From NCBI GenBank assembly GCA_029939715.1, contig JAOZSJ010000008.1:1-58196 (forward strand): 58,196 nucleotides of DNA, in the 5' to 3' direction. The DNA is from 4572-123 sp002084545. GTDB taxonomy: Bacteria; Desulfobacterota; Desulfobacteria; Desulfobacterales; 4572-123. Made by a program: the position numbers and the translations under genes. Of this stretch, positions 48,493-56,624 are shown in pieces. Each line of letters starts with the position of its first letter. The stretch's first letter is position 1. Under the pieces are notes generated by a model. That model was not told where the DNA came from, ran no database searches, and was given only the letters and a program-made list of their open reading frames with translations.

Positions 48493-49509
48493 TTACAGCC
48501 GTTTAACAAACATCTTTTTACCGGGAGACAGGGCCTGCCTGGGTTCAAGTTCCGGCGGGCACCCGGTTTCAAATCCCAGGAAGCCGTAGAGGCTTTCCAG
48601 CCTGGGGTTGGCGGTTAATGAGATGATTTTTTTATATCCCTGCTGTTTCATTTCGGTCATGAAGGTATTGATCAGAAAAATTCCCACCCTCTGATTACGA
48701 AATTTTGTGGATATGGCCAGGGCCCCAAGTTCAACCGTCCTGTTGTCGATTTGAATCTTTTCAGCGCAGCCCACCAGAATACCGTCAATTTTTACCATGT
48801 AAAAATTATTCTGATGTTCCTCAAGGTAGCCCATGGAACGCGGCTTGATAAGCCCGAGACGGCGGTAAATTTTAAGAATATCGGAGATCATGCGCAGATC
48901 CTCGTGTGTCCGCACAGGTTCGAACGTCTCGGCGAAATTGTTGGCTATCAGGGTGCCCGACCCCTCTATGCTGAACAGTTCACACCGGATGGTTTTTTTG
49001 CCCGCAGGCAGTATGTGGACCCGCTCAATATCCCCGGTGTCGATCTTCCGGCAAATTTGCTCGATGATACCTTTGAAATTGGTGTTGGCAATCAAATCCC
49101 TGTAGGTCTGGATACACTCACGTGTTTTTTGAGTGTTCAGGGCATTTATGCGTTCATTGCGGTGATCAATGAGAAATTTTCTTTCCAGAAAAATAATCTT
49201 GTCCATCCGTTCCTGAAAATTCAGTACATACCTGTAAAAATCCCGGTCCGCTGGTACACGGATGATCCGGGTTTGCGGCAGCCTGGTTTCCATTTCGGCA
49301 AAGTGTTTCCGGTTGGCGAACCGGTTGGATATATTATGAAACAGAACGGTTCGAACCTGAAAGCGGTTTAAAAATTTGATATCATTTATGATGTCTGTAA
49401 AGTTGTCCCTGAAGATACCTTCGCGGGCGGCGATCACAATGATCCGGCCCTTCAGGGTTTGACCATATTCTTTAATATACAGTTTCGGCATAACAGGTTT
49501 CCAGGCCAT
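48493..49509 (-). CDS. ArgA-like protein: degenerate amino-acid-kinase domain plus GNAT acetyltransferase
   Basis: 338 residues. The C-terminal half (about 200-330) is a GNAT acetyltransferase with an acetyl-CoA loop at RNQRVGIFLINTF and a GFETG end. The N-terminal half follows the order of N-acetylglutamate synthase (ArgA): GRIIVIAAREGIFRD at the place of the kinase strand, a KFLNRFQVRTVLFHN segment, then VHILPAGKKTIRCELFS and GSGTLIANNF, but the glycine-rich ATP motifs of a real kinase are missing and the protein is about 100 residues shorter than E. coli ArgA. It could make N-acetylglutamate for arginine synthesis or have drifted to another acceptor. ATG 49491 is an alternative start. Confidence 0.7.
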   Translation of the reverse strand: MAWKPVMPKLYIKEYGQTLKGRIIVIAAREGIFRDNFTDIINDIKFLNRFQVRTVLFHNISNRFANRKHFAEMETRLPQTRIIRVPADRDFYRYVLNFQERMDKIIFLERKFLIDHRNERINALNTQKTRECIQTYRDLIANTNFKGIIEQICRKIDTGDIERVHILPAGKKTIRCELFSIEGSGTLIANNFAETFEPVRTHEDLRMISDILKIYRRLGLIKPRSMGYLEEHQNNFYMVKIDGILVGCAEKIQIDNRTVELGALAISTKFRNQRVGIFLINTFMTEMKQQGYKKIISLTANPRLESLYGFLGFETGCPPELEPRQALSPGKKMFVKRL

Positions 49510-49537
49510 GGCCGCTTTGTAAGACTTTTAAAAATCA

Positions 49538-49572
49538 TACTCTTGACAATTTGCGGGATTTTGTCAAGAGTA
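49538..49572 (-). terminator. 12-bp perfect inverted repeat, terminator of the GAF gene or operator
   Basis: tactcttgacaa (49538-49549) and ttgtcaagagta (49561-49572) are exact complements with an 11-base loop. On the minus strand the stem is followed by tgattttt, so it may end the GAF-protein transcript. It also lies just upstream of the ArgA-like gene, and either use is possible. Confidence 0.55.
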
Positions 49573-49626
49573 CTTGTTTCGGAGAAGATATGATATGAGG
49601 AATTCACAAAAAGGAACGGAGCCAGG

Positions 49627-49692
49627 ATGAAGATAAAATTCATTACTACCGGCGGAACCATCGATAAAATATTGCACAAAACCGTTTCGAAA
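49627..49692 (+). pseudogene. Truncated start of an asparaginase-family gene
   Basis: A ribosome site (ccagga) and ATG are followed by MKIKFITTGGTIDKI, the exact type of N-terminus of L-asparaginase-like proteins, where TTGGTID holds the catalytic Thr. After about 15 codons the reading frame has no further family resemblance and runs antisense into the 3' end of the GAF gene. It looks like the remnant of a gene whose body was deleted when the GAF gene became its neighbour. Confidence 0.55.
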
Positions 49693-49706
49693 TTCTGTAG
49701 ATTTTT

Positions 49707-50279
49707 TTATCTGACAGCCATATATTCCGGCAGTTCAATATTAAAAACGTTTCCGACGATTTCACTGACGGCATGCATCGCATTGCGATACCGGGCAAAG
49801 GTTATGGCAAGGCCGATATTGTCGGCCAGAAGGTTCAGTGAATCAAGGTCAGCTTCAGATATATTCCAGGGCTGATAATGATACAGCCGCAAGACGCCGA
49901 TAACCTCTCCGGCAAACAGAACCGGCAGGGAAACAATCGCGGCGATTCCTTCTTTTTGGGCTTCATCCGGGTACTGCAACTGATCATCTCTGCTGATATC
50001 CGGAATGATGACGGGTTTTCCCTTGAAGGTATCATGAATGCTTTTGGGCGTTTTAAGCGGTCCTTTGGTCAGGTATTTGATACTGAGTCCGAAACTGGCC
50101 ATGATTTCAAGTTCCTGATCCTTTGGATTCAGGATAAATATGGCGCACCCTTTTATGTCCAGTGCCGCCACTATGAGTTGGGCAAAATGGTTGCTCATCA
50201 CTTCAATATCTTCGGAATGGGCAATGGATTTGGTTACGGCCTTGAATATATCGATGCCGATTTTTGTTTCCTGATTCAT
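49707..50279 (-). CDS. Single GAF-domain protein
   Basis: 190 residues. One GAF domain covers nearly the whole chain (about 25-170), with the usual CAIFILNPKDQELEIMASFG strand pair and SLPVLFAGEVIGVLRLY. No output domain is attached, so it may bind a small ligand and act on a partner. A strong aaaggagg site precedes the ATG. A universal stress gene lies 126 bases upstream on the same strand. Confidence 0.85.
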   Translation of the reverse strand: MNQETKIGIDIFKAVTKSIAHSEDIEVMSNHFAQLIVAALDIKGCAIFILNPKDQELEIMASFGLSIKYLTKGPLKTPKSIHDTFKGKPVIIPDISRDDQLQYPDEAQKEGIAAIVSLPVLFAGEVIGVLRLYHYQPWNISEADLDSLNLLADNIGLAITFARYRNAMHAVSEIVGNVFNIELPEYMAVR

Positions 50280-50405
50280 TTTATCCTCCTTTGGGATCTG
50301 CTGTAAAATTTCGATTTAATTTCGAATCCGAAATGGTTGCACCACAGGGAGACTCATATTTACAAAATGTGCATTTTGTATTGTCCGGCCTGTCTGTACT
50401 ATAGA

Positions 50406-50870
50406 TCAGGTGACAATGCAGACAATGACATCTTTGAGTGCGGCAAGGATCTTGTTATGAACGCCGCGGGAGAAAAGCTGGCTGATTTTTCCTGCCTTGC
50501 GGCTTAAAACAACCATGTTGTATCCGCCGTCATATATGACTTCGACAATTTGATCCGCATTGGATTTGACCTTTTTTGTGAAGAGATAATCAACCCTGTT
50601 TTCGCTGAAGCCTTTTTCCGTTAGAAATTTTTTGGCGGCACTCAGTCCTTTTTCTCTGTTCCTTAGTTCAGCGGCAACATAGTTAACGCCGCTCATCATC
50701 TTTTCGATTTGAGGATTTGCAGTCACATCGACTTCGGGCGGAGGCGTGTAGGTGTGAAACAGGGTAACCGACACATCCTCGCGGCCGGAATAGGACCGGA
50801 TAATGAAGTTAAGGTTTTTTTGATCCTCTCTGGTAAAGTTGTAGGGTATTAAAATCTTGTACTCTGTCAT
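50406..50870 (-). CDS. Universal stress protein (UspA family)
   Basis: 154 residues with the UspA fold order: KILIPYNFTREDQKNLNFII at the N-terminus, a middle helix-strand part, NMVVLSRKAGKISQLFSRGVHNKIL near the C-terminus. The canonical ATP-binding GxxGx9G(S/T) motif is not clearly preserved, so it may be of the non-ATP type. aaaggaggg precedes the ATG by four bases. Confidence 0.82.
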   Translation of the reverse strand: MTEYKILIPYNFTREDQKNLNFIIRSYSGREDVSVTLFHTYTPPPEVDVTANPQIEKMMSGVNYVAAELRNREKGLSAAKKFLTEKGFSENRVDYLFTKKVKSNADQIVEVIYDGGYNMVVLSRKAGKISQLFSRGVHNKILAALKDVIVCIVT

Positions 50871-51378
50871 AATGCCCTCCTTTCATGTGATGGGGATTCG
50901 ATGGTGAAAGTTGGGAAACAGGTATTGGTTACCGGCTGCCGGGTCTTGCTTCACGAGAAGGACTTTAGTTTCAGGATTGAGTGTAAAAAACAGGTGCCGG
51001 GTGCTGGGTCAAGGTCGGATTTGCGTGTAAAAAAGAGGAGTTGAAGTATACGGTTTTTAGCTCTGATAGAAGATCATTTTGTAGAATGAGTATATGCCTT
51101 ATATAAGGTCATGAACAATTGAATGTCAAGCAAAGAATAGGAATAAGTATTGGCGGAATCCGATTGTCCCGGACTGTTGAATCCTGTATGATCGTNNNNN
51201 NNNNNNNNNNNNNNNNNNNNNNNNNNNNNNNNNNNNNNNNNNNNNNNNNNNNNNNNNNNNNNNNNNNNNNNNNNNNNNNNNNNNNNNNNNNNNNNGATCG
51301 TCAAAAACCGCTGTTTTCGATAGGAACGTCCATCGGGGCCTGGCGATTTGCAGCGCTGTCACAGGACCGGCCCGCTTT
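50871..51378. other. Gene-free region with scaffold gap
   Basis: About 400 known bases, mostly AT-rich, with an intergenic repeat (gggtgctgggt at 50999-51009). Frames that appear open across the Ns are artefacts. Any promoter for the universal stress gene should lie just left of 50950. Confidence 0.7.
51196..51295. other. 100-base N gap (scaffold join)
   Basis: Exactly 100 N, the usual size for a gap of unknown length. Both contig ends show gatcgt next to the Ns (51190-51195 and 51296-51301), so the two contigs may simply overlap by a few bases, or a repeat lies here. Confidence 0.98.
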
Positions 51379-52830
51379 TTAAACCAGCGGTGCCATCAGC
51401 TTGGCTGCATCTTCCAGTCGTTTGATGTAGGCCGGGCGGTTGCGCCATGATTCAAGGTCGAGGCACCTGGACCGGGCCATGTACTGTGTTTGCTGGAATC
51501 GTATTTTTGCTGCTGCCACGGCCCCGTGAAATAGAAGATTCAGTTCAAAATTCAGAAAAAAGGATCGGATGTCAAAATTACCCGATCCGATCATGCCGAA
51601 TTCATCATCTACACTCAATGTCTTGGCATGGATCAGGCCCGGTCGATATAGGTAGAGGTTCACGCCGGCCTCCAGCAGGTTTTCGTAATAGGCCCGGCCG
51701 CAAGCCCCGGCCATGATCTGGTCGCTGCGTTCGGGGAGAACCATATCCACCTGAACGCCTCGTAAAACCGCCAGCTTCAGGGCCAGCAGGGAGGGTTCAT
51801 CCGGTGCCAGGTAAGGGGATGTGAGGATGACATGACGCCTGGCCATGTGAATGGCTTCGACAATGACATTCTGGAATCCCTGGTTGGGGTACACCGGGCC
51901 ACTGGGAATAACCTGGGTAACAACATCTCCGGTCACTTGAGGGGCAGGGAAAATATCCGGCCCCTGAACCAGATCATTCGAGGCGCAGTACCAGTCAGTT
52001 AAAAAGACCTGCTGCAGGTTTAAAACCGCGGCCCCGCTGATTCTTACCGACATATCGTCCCATTCCAGGTTTTTATGCCCATAGCTGGCATTGATAATAT
52101 TATGGGACCCCGTATAGGCGATGCTGCCGTCTATGATCGCCAGTTTGCGATGGTTGCGCAGATCTATACGCCGAAGTTTGCTCCGAAAAAATTTGACTGG
52201 AAATAATGGATAAACCTGGACTCCGGCCTGTATGAGCCGTTTGGGCAGTTCGGTTTTAAATAGCATTTTGCTGCCGATGGCGTCGGCCAGAAGGCGGGCG
52301 TTGACCCCGCGCCCGGCAGCACGGATCAGGGCATCCGCGACCTTGCGGCCGGTTTCATCATTTTCAAAAACATAATAGAGCAGATGAACATGATGCCTGG
52401 CTGTGTCAATATCGGTTACCAGGCAATCCACCAGTTCAGTGGTTTCGCTGAGGATCTGCATGTCGTTGCCGCCCATGACCGGCATTTTACCGACTTTTTC
52501 GGTAAGTTCGGCCAGCGGCTGCATGTTTTTGTCAATCATTGGATGGAAAATTTTACTGCGTTTATCCGGGGTCAAAGAACGGCTTGAATCAAAGGAGAGC
52601 AGAGCATCGACTTCTTTGGCCTTTTCGCTGTAATCATAGGATCGGCGGCGGATTATACTGGATTCACCCATCATTACATAGAGGATCATGCCGATCCACG
52701 GCTGAAAAAAAATTACGGCCAGCCAGGCCAGGGCGGCGGCGGGCTGGCGTCCGCGGGTGACCGTAAACAGTGCTGTAATGCGAATCAGCCATTCACTGAC
52801 AACATAAGCCAGGGATAAAAATACCATCAT
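51379..52830 (-). CDS. cls: Cardiolipin synthase (phospholipase D superfamily)
   Basis: 483 residues. Two N-terminal membrane spans (about 1-55), then two HKD catalytic repeats: NHRKLAIIDGSIAYTGSHN and HAKTLSVDDEFGMIGSGNFD. It joins two phosphatidylglycerol molecules (or related lipids) into cardiolipin at the inner membrane. Size and layout match ClsA-type enzymes. Starts with two ATG codons (52830, 52827); no clear ribosome site. The end lies 84 bases from the scaffold gap. Confidence 0.93.
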   Translation of the reverse strand: MMVFLSLAYVVSEWLIRITALFTVTRGRQPAAALAWLAVIFFQPWIGMILYVMMGESSIIRRRSYDYSEKAKEVDALLSFDSSRSLTPDKRSKIFHPMIDKNMQPLAELTEKVGKMPVMGGNDMQILSETTELVDCLVTDIDTARHHVHLLYYVFENDETGRKVADALIRAAGRGVNARLLADAIGSKMLFKTELPKRLIQAGVQVYPLFPVKFFRSKLRRIDLRNHRKLAIIDGSIAYTGSHNIINASYGHKNLEWDDMSVRISGAAVLNLQQVFLTDWYCASNDLVQGPDIFPAPQVTGDVVTQVIPSGPVYPNQGFQNVIVEAIHMARRHVILTSPYLAPDEPSLLALKLAVLRGVQVDMVLPERSDQIMAGACGRAYYENLLEAGVNLYLYRPGLIHAKTLSVDDEFGMIGSGNFDIRSFFLNFELNLLFHGAVAAAKIRFQQTQYMARSRCLDLESWRNRPAYIKRLEDAAKLMAPLV

Positions 52831-52859
52831 AGGGTATATTTGCTCCGCTTAAAGGGCAG

Positions 52860-53165
52860 TTATCCGGATTTCTTGAATCCGGTAAAGATCCAGTTCAAAC
52901 ACCATCCCGCGACTACCGGCCCGATTCCTATGTATAAAAAGGGCAGCATCCCCCCCTGCCAGGGCTTAAAATAGCCTGCGGCCGCCAGGGGCCACAGGCA
53001 GGATGCCACGACGGCAAGCCGGCTGGAACCGGATAGTTTAAATAAATTTTTGAAAACAAGTGCACGCGGCCGCTTGAGATCCTGATTGCGGGCCGTGATT
53101 CTGGGAATAAAAAAAATGGCCAGAATAATAACAACTATTAGAAGAATTTCCTGAATACCGGACAA
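52860..53165 (-). CDS. Small membrane protein of unknown function
   Basis: 101 residues with three hydrophobic segments (about 5-20, 50-65, 73-94) and a positively charged link (RPRALVFKNLFKL). TTG 53165 is the likely start, with aaggag nine bases before. It stops 29 bases before the cardiolipin synthase start and is probably co-transcribed with it. No family recognised. Confidence 0.65.
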   Translation of the reverse strand: MSGIQEILLIVVIILAIFFIPRITARNQDLKRPRALVFKNLFKLSGSSRLAVVASCLWPLAAAGYFKPWQGGMLPFLYIGIGPVVAGWCLNWIFTGFKKSG

Positions 53166-53423
53166 AATACCGCTCTCCTTGAATGCCGCCGTTTAAATGG
53201 TTGTTTACCAAAGTTCCCGAATATCTCCGCCGATTATATTTTCTCTGTAGTCTTTGCATATCTTACTAAATTAAAGCACTTTTTGCAATCAGACATCTAC
53301 TTTTATTAAGCCTCACCGCTATTGAAACTAATTGACAAATTATGGACGACCATTTATTGATTGAATTGCTTTAAAGTCACGGTATCTCGAAAAGCCGACA
53401 AAAAAGATCAAAAAGGAGCTGTT

Positions 53424-54416
53424 ATGCCCGAGGAACTGTTTCCCAATTTATTTCGTATTGAAATTCCACTGCCCGACAGTCCACTTAAATATTTGAATTC
53501 ATATCTTATAAAGGGTTTTGATAGAAATCTGGTGGTGGATACCGGATTGAATCGGGATGAGTGTTTAACGGCCATGCATGCCGGTCTGGCGGCGCTTGAT
53601 GTTGATCTGGATCGCACCGATTTTTTTATTACTCATCTGCATGCGGATCATTTCGGCCTGGTGGGCCGGCTGGTCGGAAAAACCGGTAAGATTTATTTTA
53701 ACCGGCCGGATACGGAACTGATTGAATCCTGGGAAGGGTTTGACCCTATGATCGCGTATGCCGGGGCCAACGGTTTTCCGGAAAACGAACTGCGGGCGGC
53801 TTTGAACAACCATCCCGGTCATAAATATGGCTCGGACTGGATTCCGGAACTGAATATTATAAATGAAGGCGATAAATTCAACATTGGAGGCTTTCATTTT
53901 GCCTGTGTTCAAACACCGGGTCACACAATGGGGCATATGTGTCTTTATGAACCGGATCGCAAAATTTTGATCGCAGGGGATCACATTCTGATCGATATTA
54001 CACCCAACATTCAGTGCTGGTCGGATGATGAAAATCCGCTCAAAGAGTATCTTGCCAGCCTGGACAAGGTAGATAAGCTGGAGGTGAAACATGTACTGCC
54101 CGGACATCGCCGGTTGTTTAGCGATCATCATGGGCGGATCGATGAATTGAAACAGCATCATCTCATTCGATTGGAAGAAACCCTGGGTATACTGCAGGAA
54201 GGACCGATGAATGCCTTTGAAGCAGCGTCGAAGATGACCTGGGACATCAAGTGTGATTCCTGGGAAGAATTTCCGGTAGCCCAGCGCTGGTTCGCCACCG
54301 GTGAAGCAATTTCACATCTGCGATTTCTCGAAGAAGAGGGCAGACTATCCAGACGGAAGAGGAATAATGAGACGGTTTATGAACTGGTAAATTCGAGTCG
54401 GGTATCAACACATTGA
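53424..54416 (+). CDS. Metallo-beta-lactamase-fold hydrolase with C-terminal winged-helix
   Basis: 330 residues. The metal-binding HLHADHFG (HxHxDH), TPGHTMGHMCLY and LIAGDHIL motifs define a glyoxalase II-like hydrolase. The C-terminal 90 residues (AFEAASKMTW, then AISHLRFLEEEGRLSR) resemble the winged-helix of the LACTB2 group, which cleave RNA or thioesters. ATG 53424 has aaaggag eight bases before; the upstream open frame starting at 53361 is not supported. A broken antitoxin gene lies beside its stop on the other strand. Confidence 0.88.
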   Translation: MPEELFPNLFRIEIPLPDSPLKYLNSYLIKGFDRNLVVDTGLNRDECLTAMHAGLAALDVDLDRTDFFITHLHADHFGLVGRLVGKTGKIYFNRPDTELIESWEGFDPMIAYAGANGFPENELRAALNNHPGHKYGSDWIPELNIINEGDKFNIGGFHFACVQTPGHTMGHMCLYEPDRKILIAGDHILIDITPNIQCWSDDENPLKEYLASLDKVDKLEVKHVLPGHRRLFSDHHGRIDELKQHHLIRLEETLGILQEGPMNAFEAASKMTWDIKCDSWEEFPVAQRWFATGEAISHLRFLEEEGRLSRRKRNNETVYELVNSSRVSTH

Positions 54417-54597
54417 TTTTTCTAATTGTTGCAATACGTGGCCGGGCATCGGAACGTTCAAATTTGGCCACGGCCGCCTGAGAGAGATCCAGTCGCCGGG
54501 CCAATTCTTTTTGAGTAATGCCGAAATATTCCCGCCAAGCCTTTATAAGTGAATCATTGCGTAGAATATGTGCTTCGTCAACTTCCTGAGGGATTTA
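54417..54597 (-). pseudogene. Broken XRE-family antitoxin gene
   Basis: Minus-strand codons read IPQEVDEAHILRNDS, LIKAWREYFGITQKEL, ARRLDLSQAAVAKFER, SDARPRIATIRKI, a clear helix-turn-helix antitoxin of the HigA/PHD-XRE kind. A TAA at 54597-54595 lies in frame just before it and no start codon is available ahead of the helix-turn-helix; similarity stops exactly at the end of the neighbouring hydrolase gene. The frame upstream of the TAA stays open for another 47 codons (to about 54738) without recognisable toxin features. Apparently a decayed toxin-antitoxin locus. Confidence 0.72.
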
Positions 54598-54795
54598 ATA
54601 AGTGACAGCGCCTTTGCGCGAGACATGCTTTTCAGTTGTATGCTTTAATTTAACCGGGATGTGACCCCGTTGATTCTCCCATAGCCAGCAGTTATTTTCT
54701 TCTTCGATTGTTTGCTTATATTCCTTGGAATCCCGACATCAAAAAGATAAAATTTTTCCATTTATAAGGAAATGATCCGGCATCCTTTATTCCGT

Positions 54796-55704
54796 CTATT
54801 CTTCCACCCGGCACACCGAGAGCACCGGGCAGGTGGTACGCCGCAGTACACGGTCGGTGGTTGAACCCAGAAAAAGCGTTTTAACCATGTTAAGTCCCCT
54901 GACCCCCATCACAATCAGGTCGATTTCATGCAAAACAGCATACTTGCTGATCTCTTCAAACGGTTCACCTGTCAGGCAGGCTGTTTGGACTTTACAGCAG
55001 TTATAAGTATCTTCAGGGGCAAGTTTTAAAAGTTTCCGGTTCATGCTGTCCTGCAGATTCTGTCGCAGTTTTTCGCCGGGAGAGTCGGAAGGGGCGATGT
55101 TCTGATAGTCAGCGGGTTTTATTACATGCGCAAGATGAAGCCCGGCCTGAAATTCCTGGGCAAGGTTGAGCGCGTATTCAACGGCTCTGTCGGAGTCCGG
55201 GGAAAAATCACACCCCACCAGGATATTTTTGAAGTTCAACTCTTCGATCAGATCACTGCCCGCATCCGTATCAGACGGAACCACGATGAGCAGAGGGCAG
55301 GAGATAGTCCGGATCAAACGCTCGGTGACGGAACCTAAAAAGAGACGTTTCAGTCCGGACCGGGCATGGGTGGCTACCACGGCCATGTCGATTTTTTTTT
55401 CTTCGGCCTGCCTGGAAATTGTATCGGCAACAGGGCCTGTCGTGACAATTAATTCCCACTTAACGGCTTGCTTTTCCATGAGGGTTTCCAGTTTTTCCCT
55501 GGCATATTTCAGCAGGTTGTCCTGTTGTTGCGGCTGGAACATATAGGCTGTGCCATGGACGGAAAAAGAGGGCAGATCAAAAACATGGCAAAGATAAAGT
55601 TTGGCGTCAAATTCTTTGGCTATGGCTATGGCATAAGAAACCGCATGACTGGAAAAATCCGACAGATCCGTGGCGCATAAAATATTTTTTAATTCTACCT
55701 TCAT
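54796..55704 (-). CDS. Tandem universal stress protein (two UspA domains)
   Basis: 302 residues made of two UspA domains (about 1-145 and 155-300). The second keeps the nucleotide-binding pattern GVRGLNMVKTLFLGS (GxxGx9GS); the first has HARSGLKRLFLGS. Such proteins respond to starvation, redox or energy stress and bind ATP. aaaggagg precedes the ATG by about eight bases. A metallo-beta-lactamase-fold gene follows upstream on the same strand after 61 bases. Confidence 0.92.
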   Translation of the reverse strand: MKVELKNILCATDLSDFSSHAVSYAIAIAKEFDAKLYLCHVFDLPSFSVHGTAYMFQPQQQDNLLKYAREKLETLMEKQAVKWELIVTTGPVADTISRQAEEKKIDMAVVATHARSGLKRLFLGSVTERLIRTISCPLLIVVPSDTDAGSDLIEELNFKNILVGCDFSPDSDRAVEYALNLAQEFQAGLHLAHVIKPADYQNIAPSDSPGEKLRQNLQDSMNRKLLKLAPEDTYNCCKVQTACLTGEPFEEISKYAVLHEIDLIVMGVRGLNMVKTLFLGSTTDRVLRRTTCPVLSVCRVEE

Positions 55705-55765
55705 GACATGATCCTCCTTTATGGCATTATTGTAGATGATAAGCTATTGAATTTATAAAAAATTA

Positions 55766-56602
55766 TTACAACTCAACTGTTGCGCCGGCAGATGCAAAGA
55801 GGAACCTGTCACCGAAATAAGATGCCAGAGTAGCTGCCGCGGGCATGCCGGTACAGTGAGACACGCCCACCAGTTCAACTGAAAATTCTTCGATTTTATC
55901 GATGACCCCGGGTATTTCTTCCGGGGGCAGAAACATTAAATGGGTTCCTCCAAGGATGGCACGAAGCCGGGTTATCCCCATCTTGTCCCGAACATGGTCC
56001 AGAATATTGAGAACCCCGGCATGAGAGCAACCGAGCAGCAAAAGTGGTCCGTTGTCGGTTTCGACCACAAGGCTTGCATCATCGGCAACAGGATCCGGTA
56101 CGACTTCGTCCTCTTGCTGAAATACGAGGGTGGAGTCATCCGGGGTTTGTCCGGGGTTACGTTCAATGCCGCTGACAAACCAGACCCCTGGAAAGATCTC
56201 TTTTGTCTGGTTTGTAAATTTGAAGTTGGCACCCAGGGCTTCCAGTTCCAATTGAGAGAATGGACAGCCGACATAACGGGGTTTTCCGATCTGTCCCGAC
56301 CCGGTTTTCCGCGACATATGCTTGGCAAAAATATCTCCGTGGGCCACAACATCCACCGGACCGATGGTCTGTAATGCCCATTTGAGCCCGCCGGTGTGGT
56401 CATAATGCCCATGGCTGATGAAAATAGTGTCGGTTCCTTTCAGTTCAGTTCCCGAGGCTTTTATATTGTTTGGCAGGACAGTGCCCTGGCCCGTATCAAA
56501 TAGAAATTTTTTTGAACCGCGTTCGATCAGGGCGCTGAATCCGTGCTCCGCCAGAAAAGCGCTGCGGCTGATGCTGTTGTCACATAAAATGGTAATTTTC
56601 AT
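55766..56602 (-). CDS. Metallo-beta-lactamase-fold hydrolase (COG1237-like)
   Basis: 278 residues. The metal site SHGHYDHTGG, an ILCDNSISRSAFLAEHGFS N-terminus and GCSHAGVLNIL match the COG1237 group, sometimes annotated as tetrahydromethanopterin-related dihydropterin enzymes in archaea and of unknown activity in bacteria. aggaggt precedes the ATG. It lies 22 bases after the lysoplasmalogenase stop and may share a transcript with it. Confidence 0.85.
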   Translation of the reverse strand: MKITILCDNSISRSAFLAEHGFSALIERGSKKFLFDTGQGTVLPNNIKASGTELKGTDTIFISHGHYDHTGGLKWALQTIGPVDVVAHGDIFAKHMSRKTGSGQIGKPRYVGCPFSQLELEALGANFKFTNQTKEIFPGVWFVSGIERNPGQTPDDSTLVFQQEDEVVPDPVADDASLVVETDNGPLLLLGCSHAGVLNILDHVRDKMGITRLRAILGGTHLMFLPPEEIPGVIDKIEEFSVELVGVSHCTGMPAAATLASYFGDRFLFASAGATVEL

Positions 56603-56624
56603 ATTGGTTGTTTACCTCCTGCGT

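Noticed and set aside
51074..51382. Frames reading through the N gap
   Set aside because: They contain only unknown residues across the gap and have no recognisable flanks.
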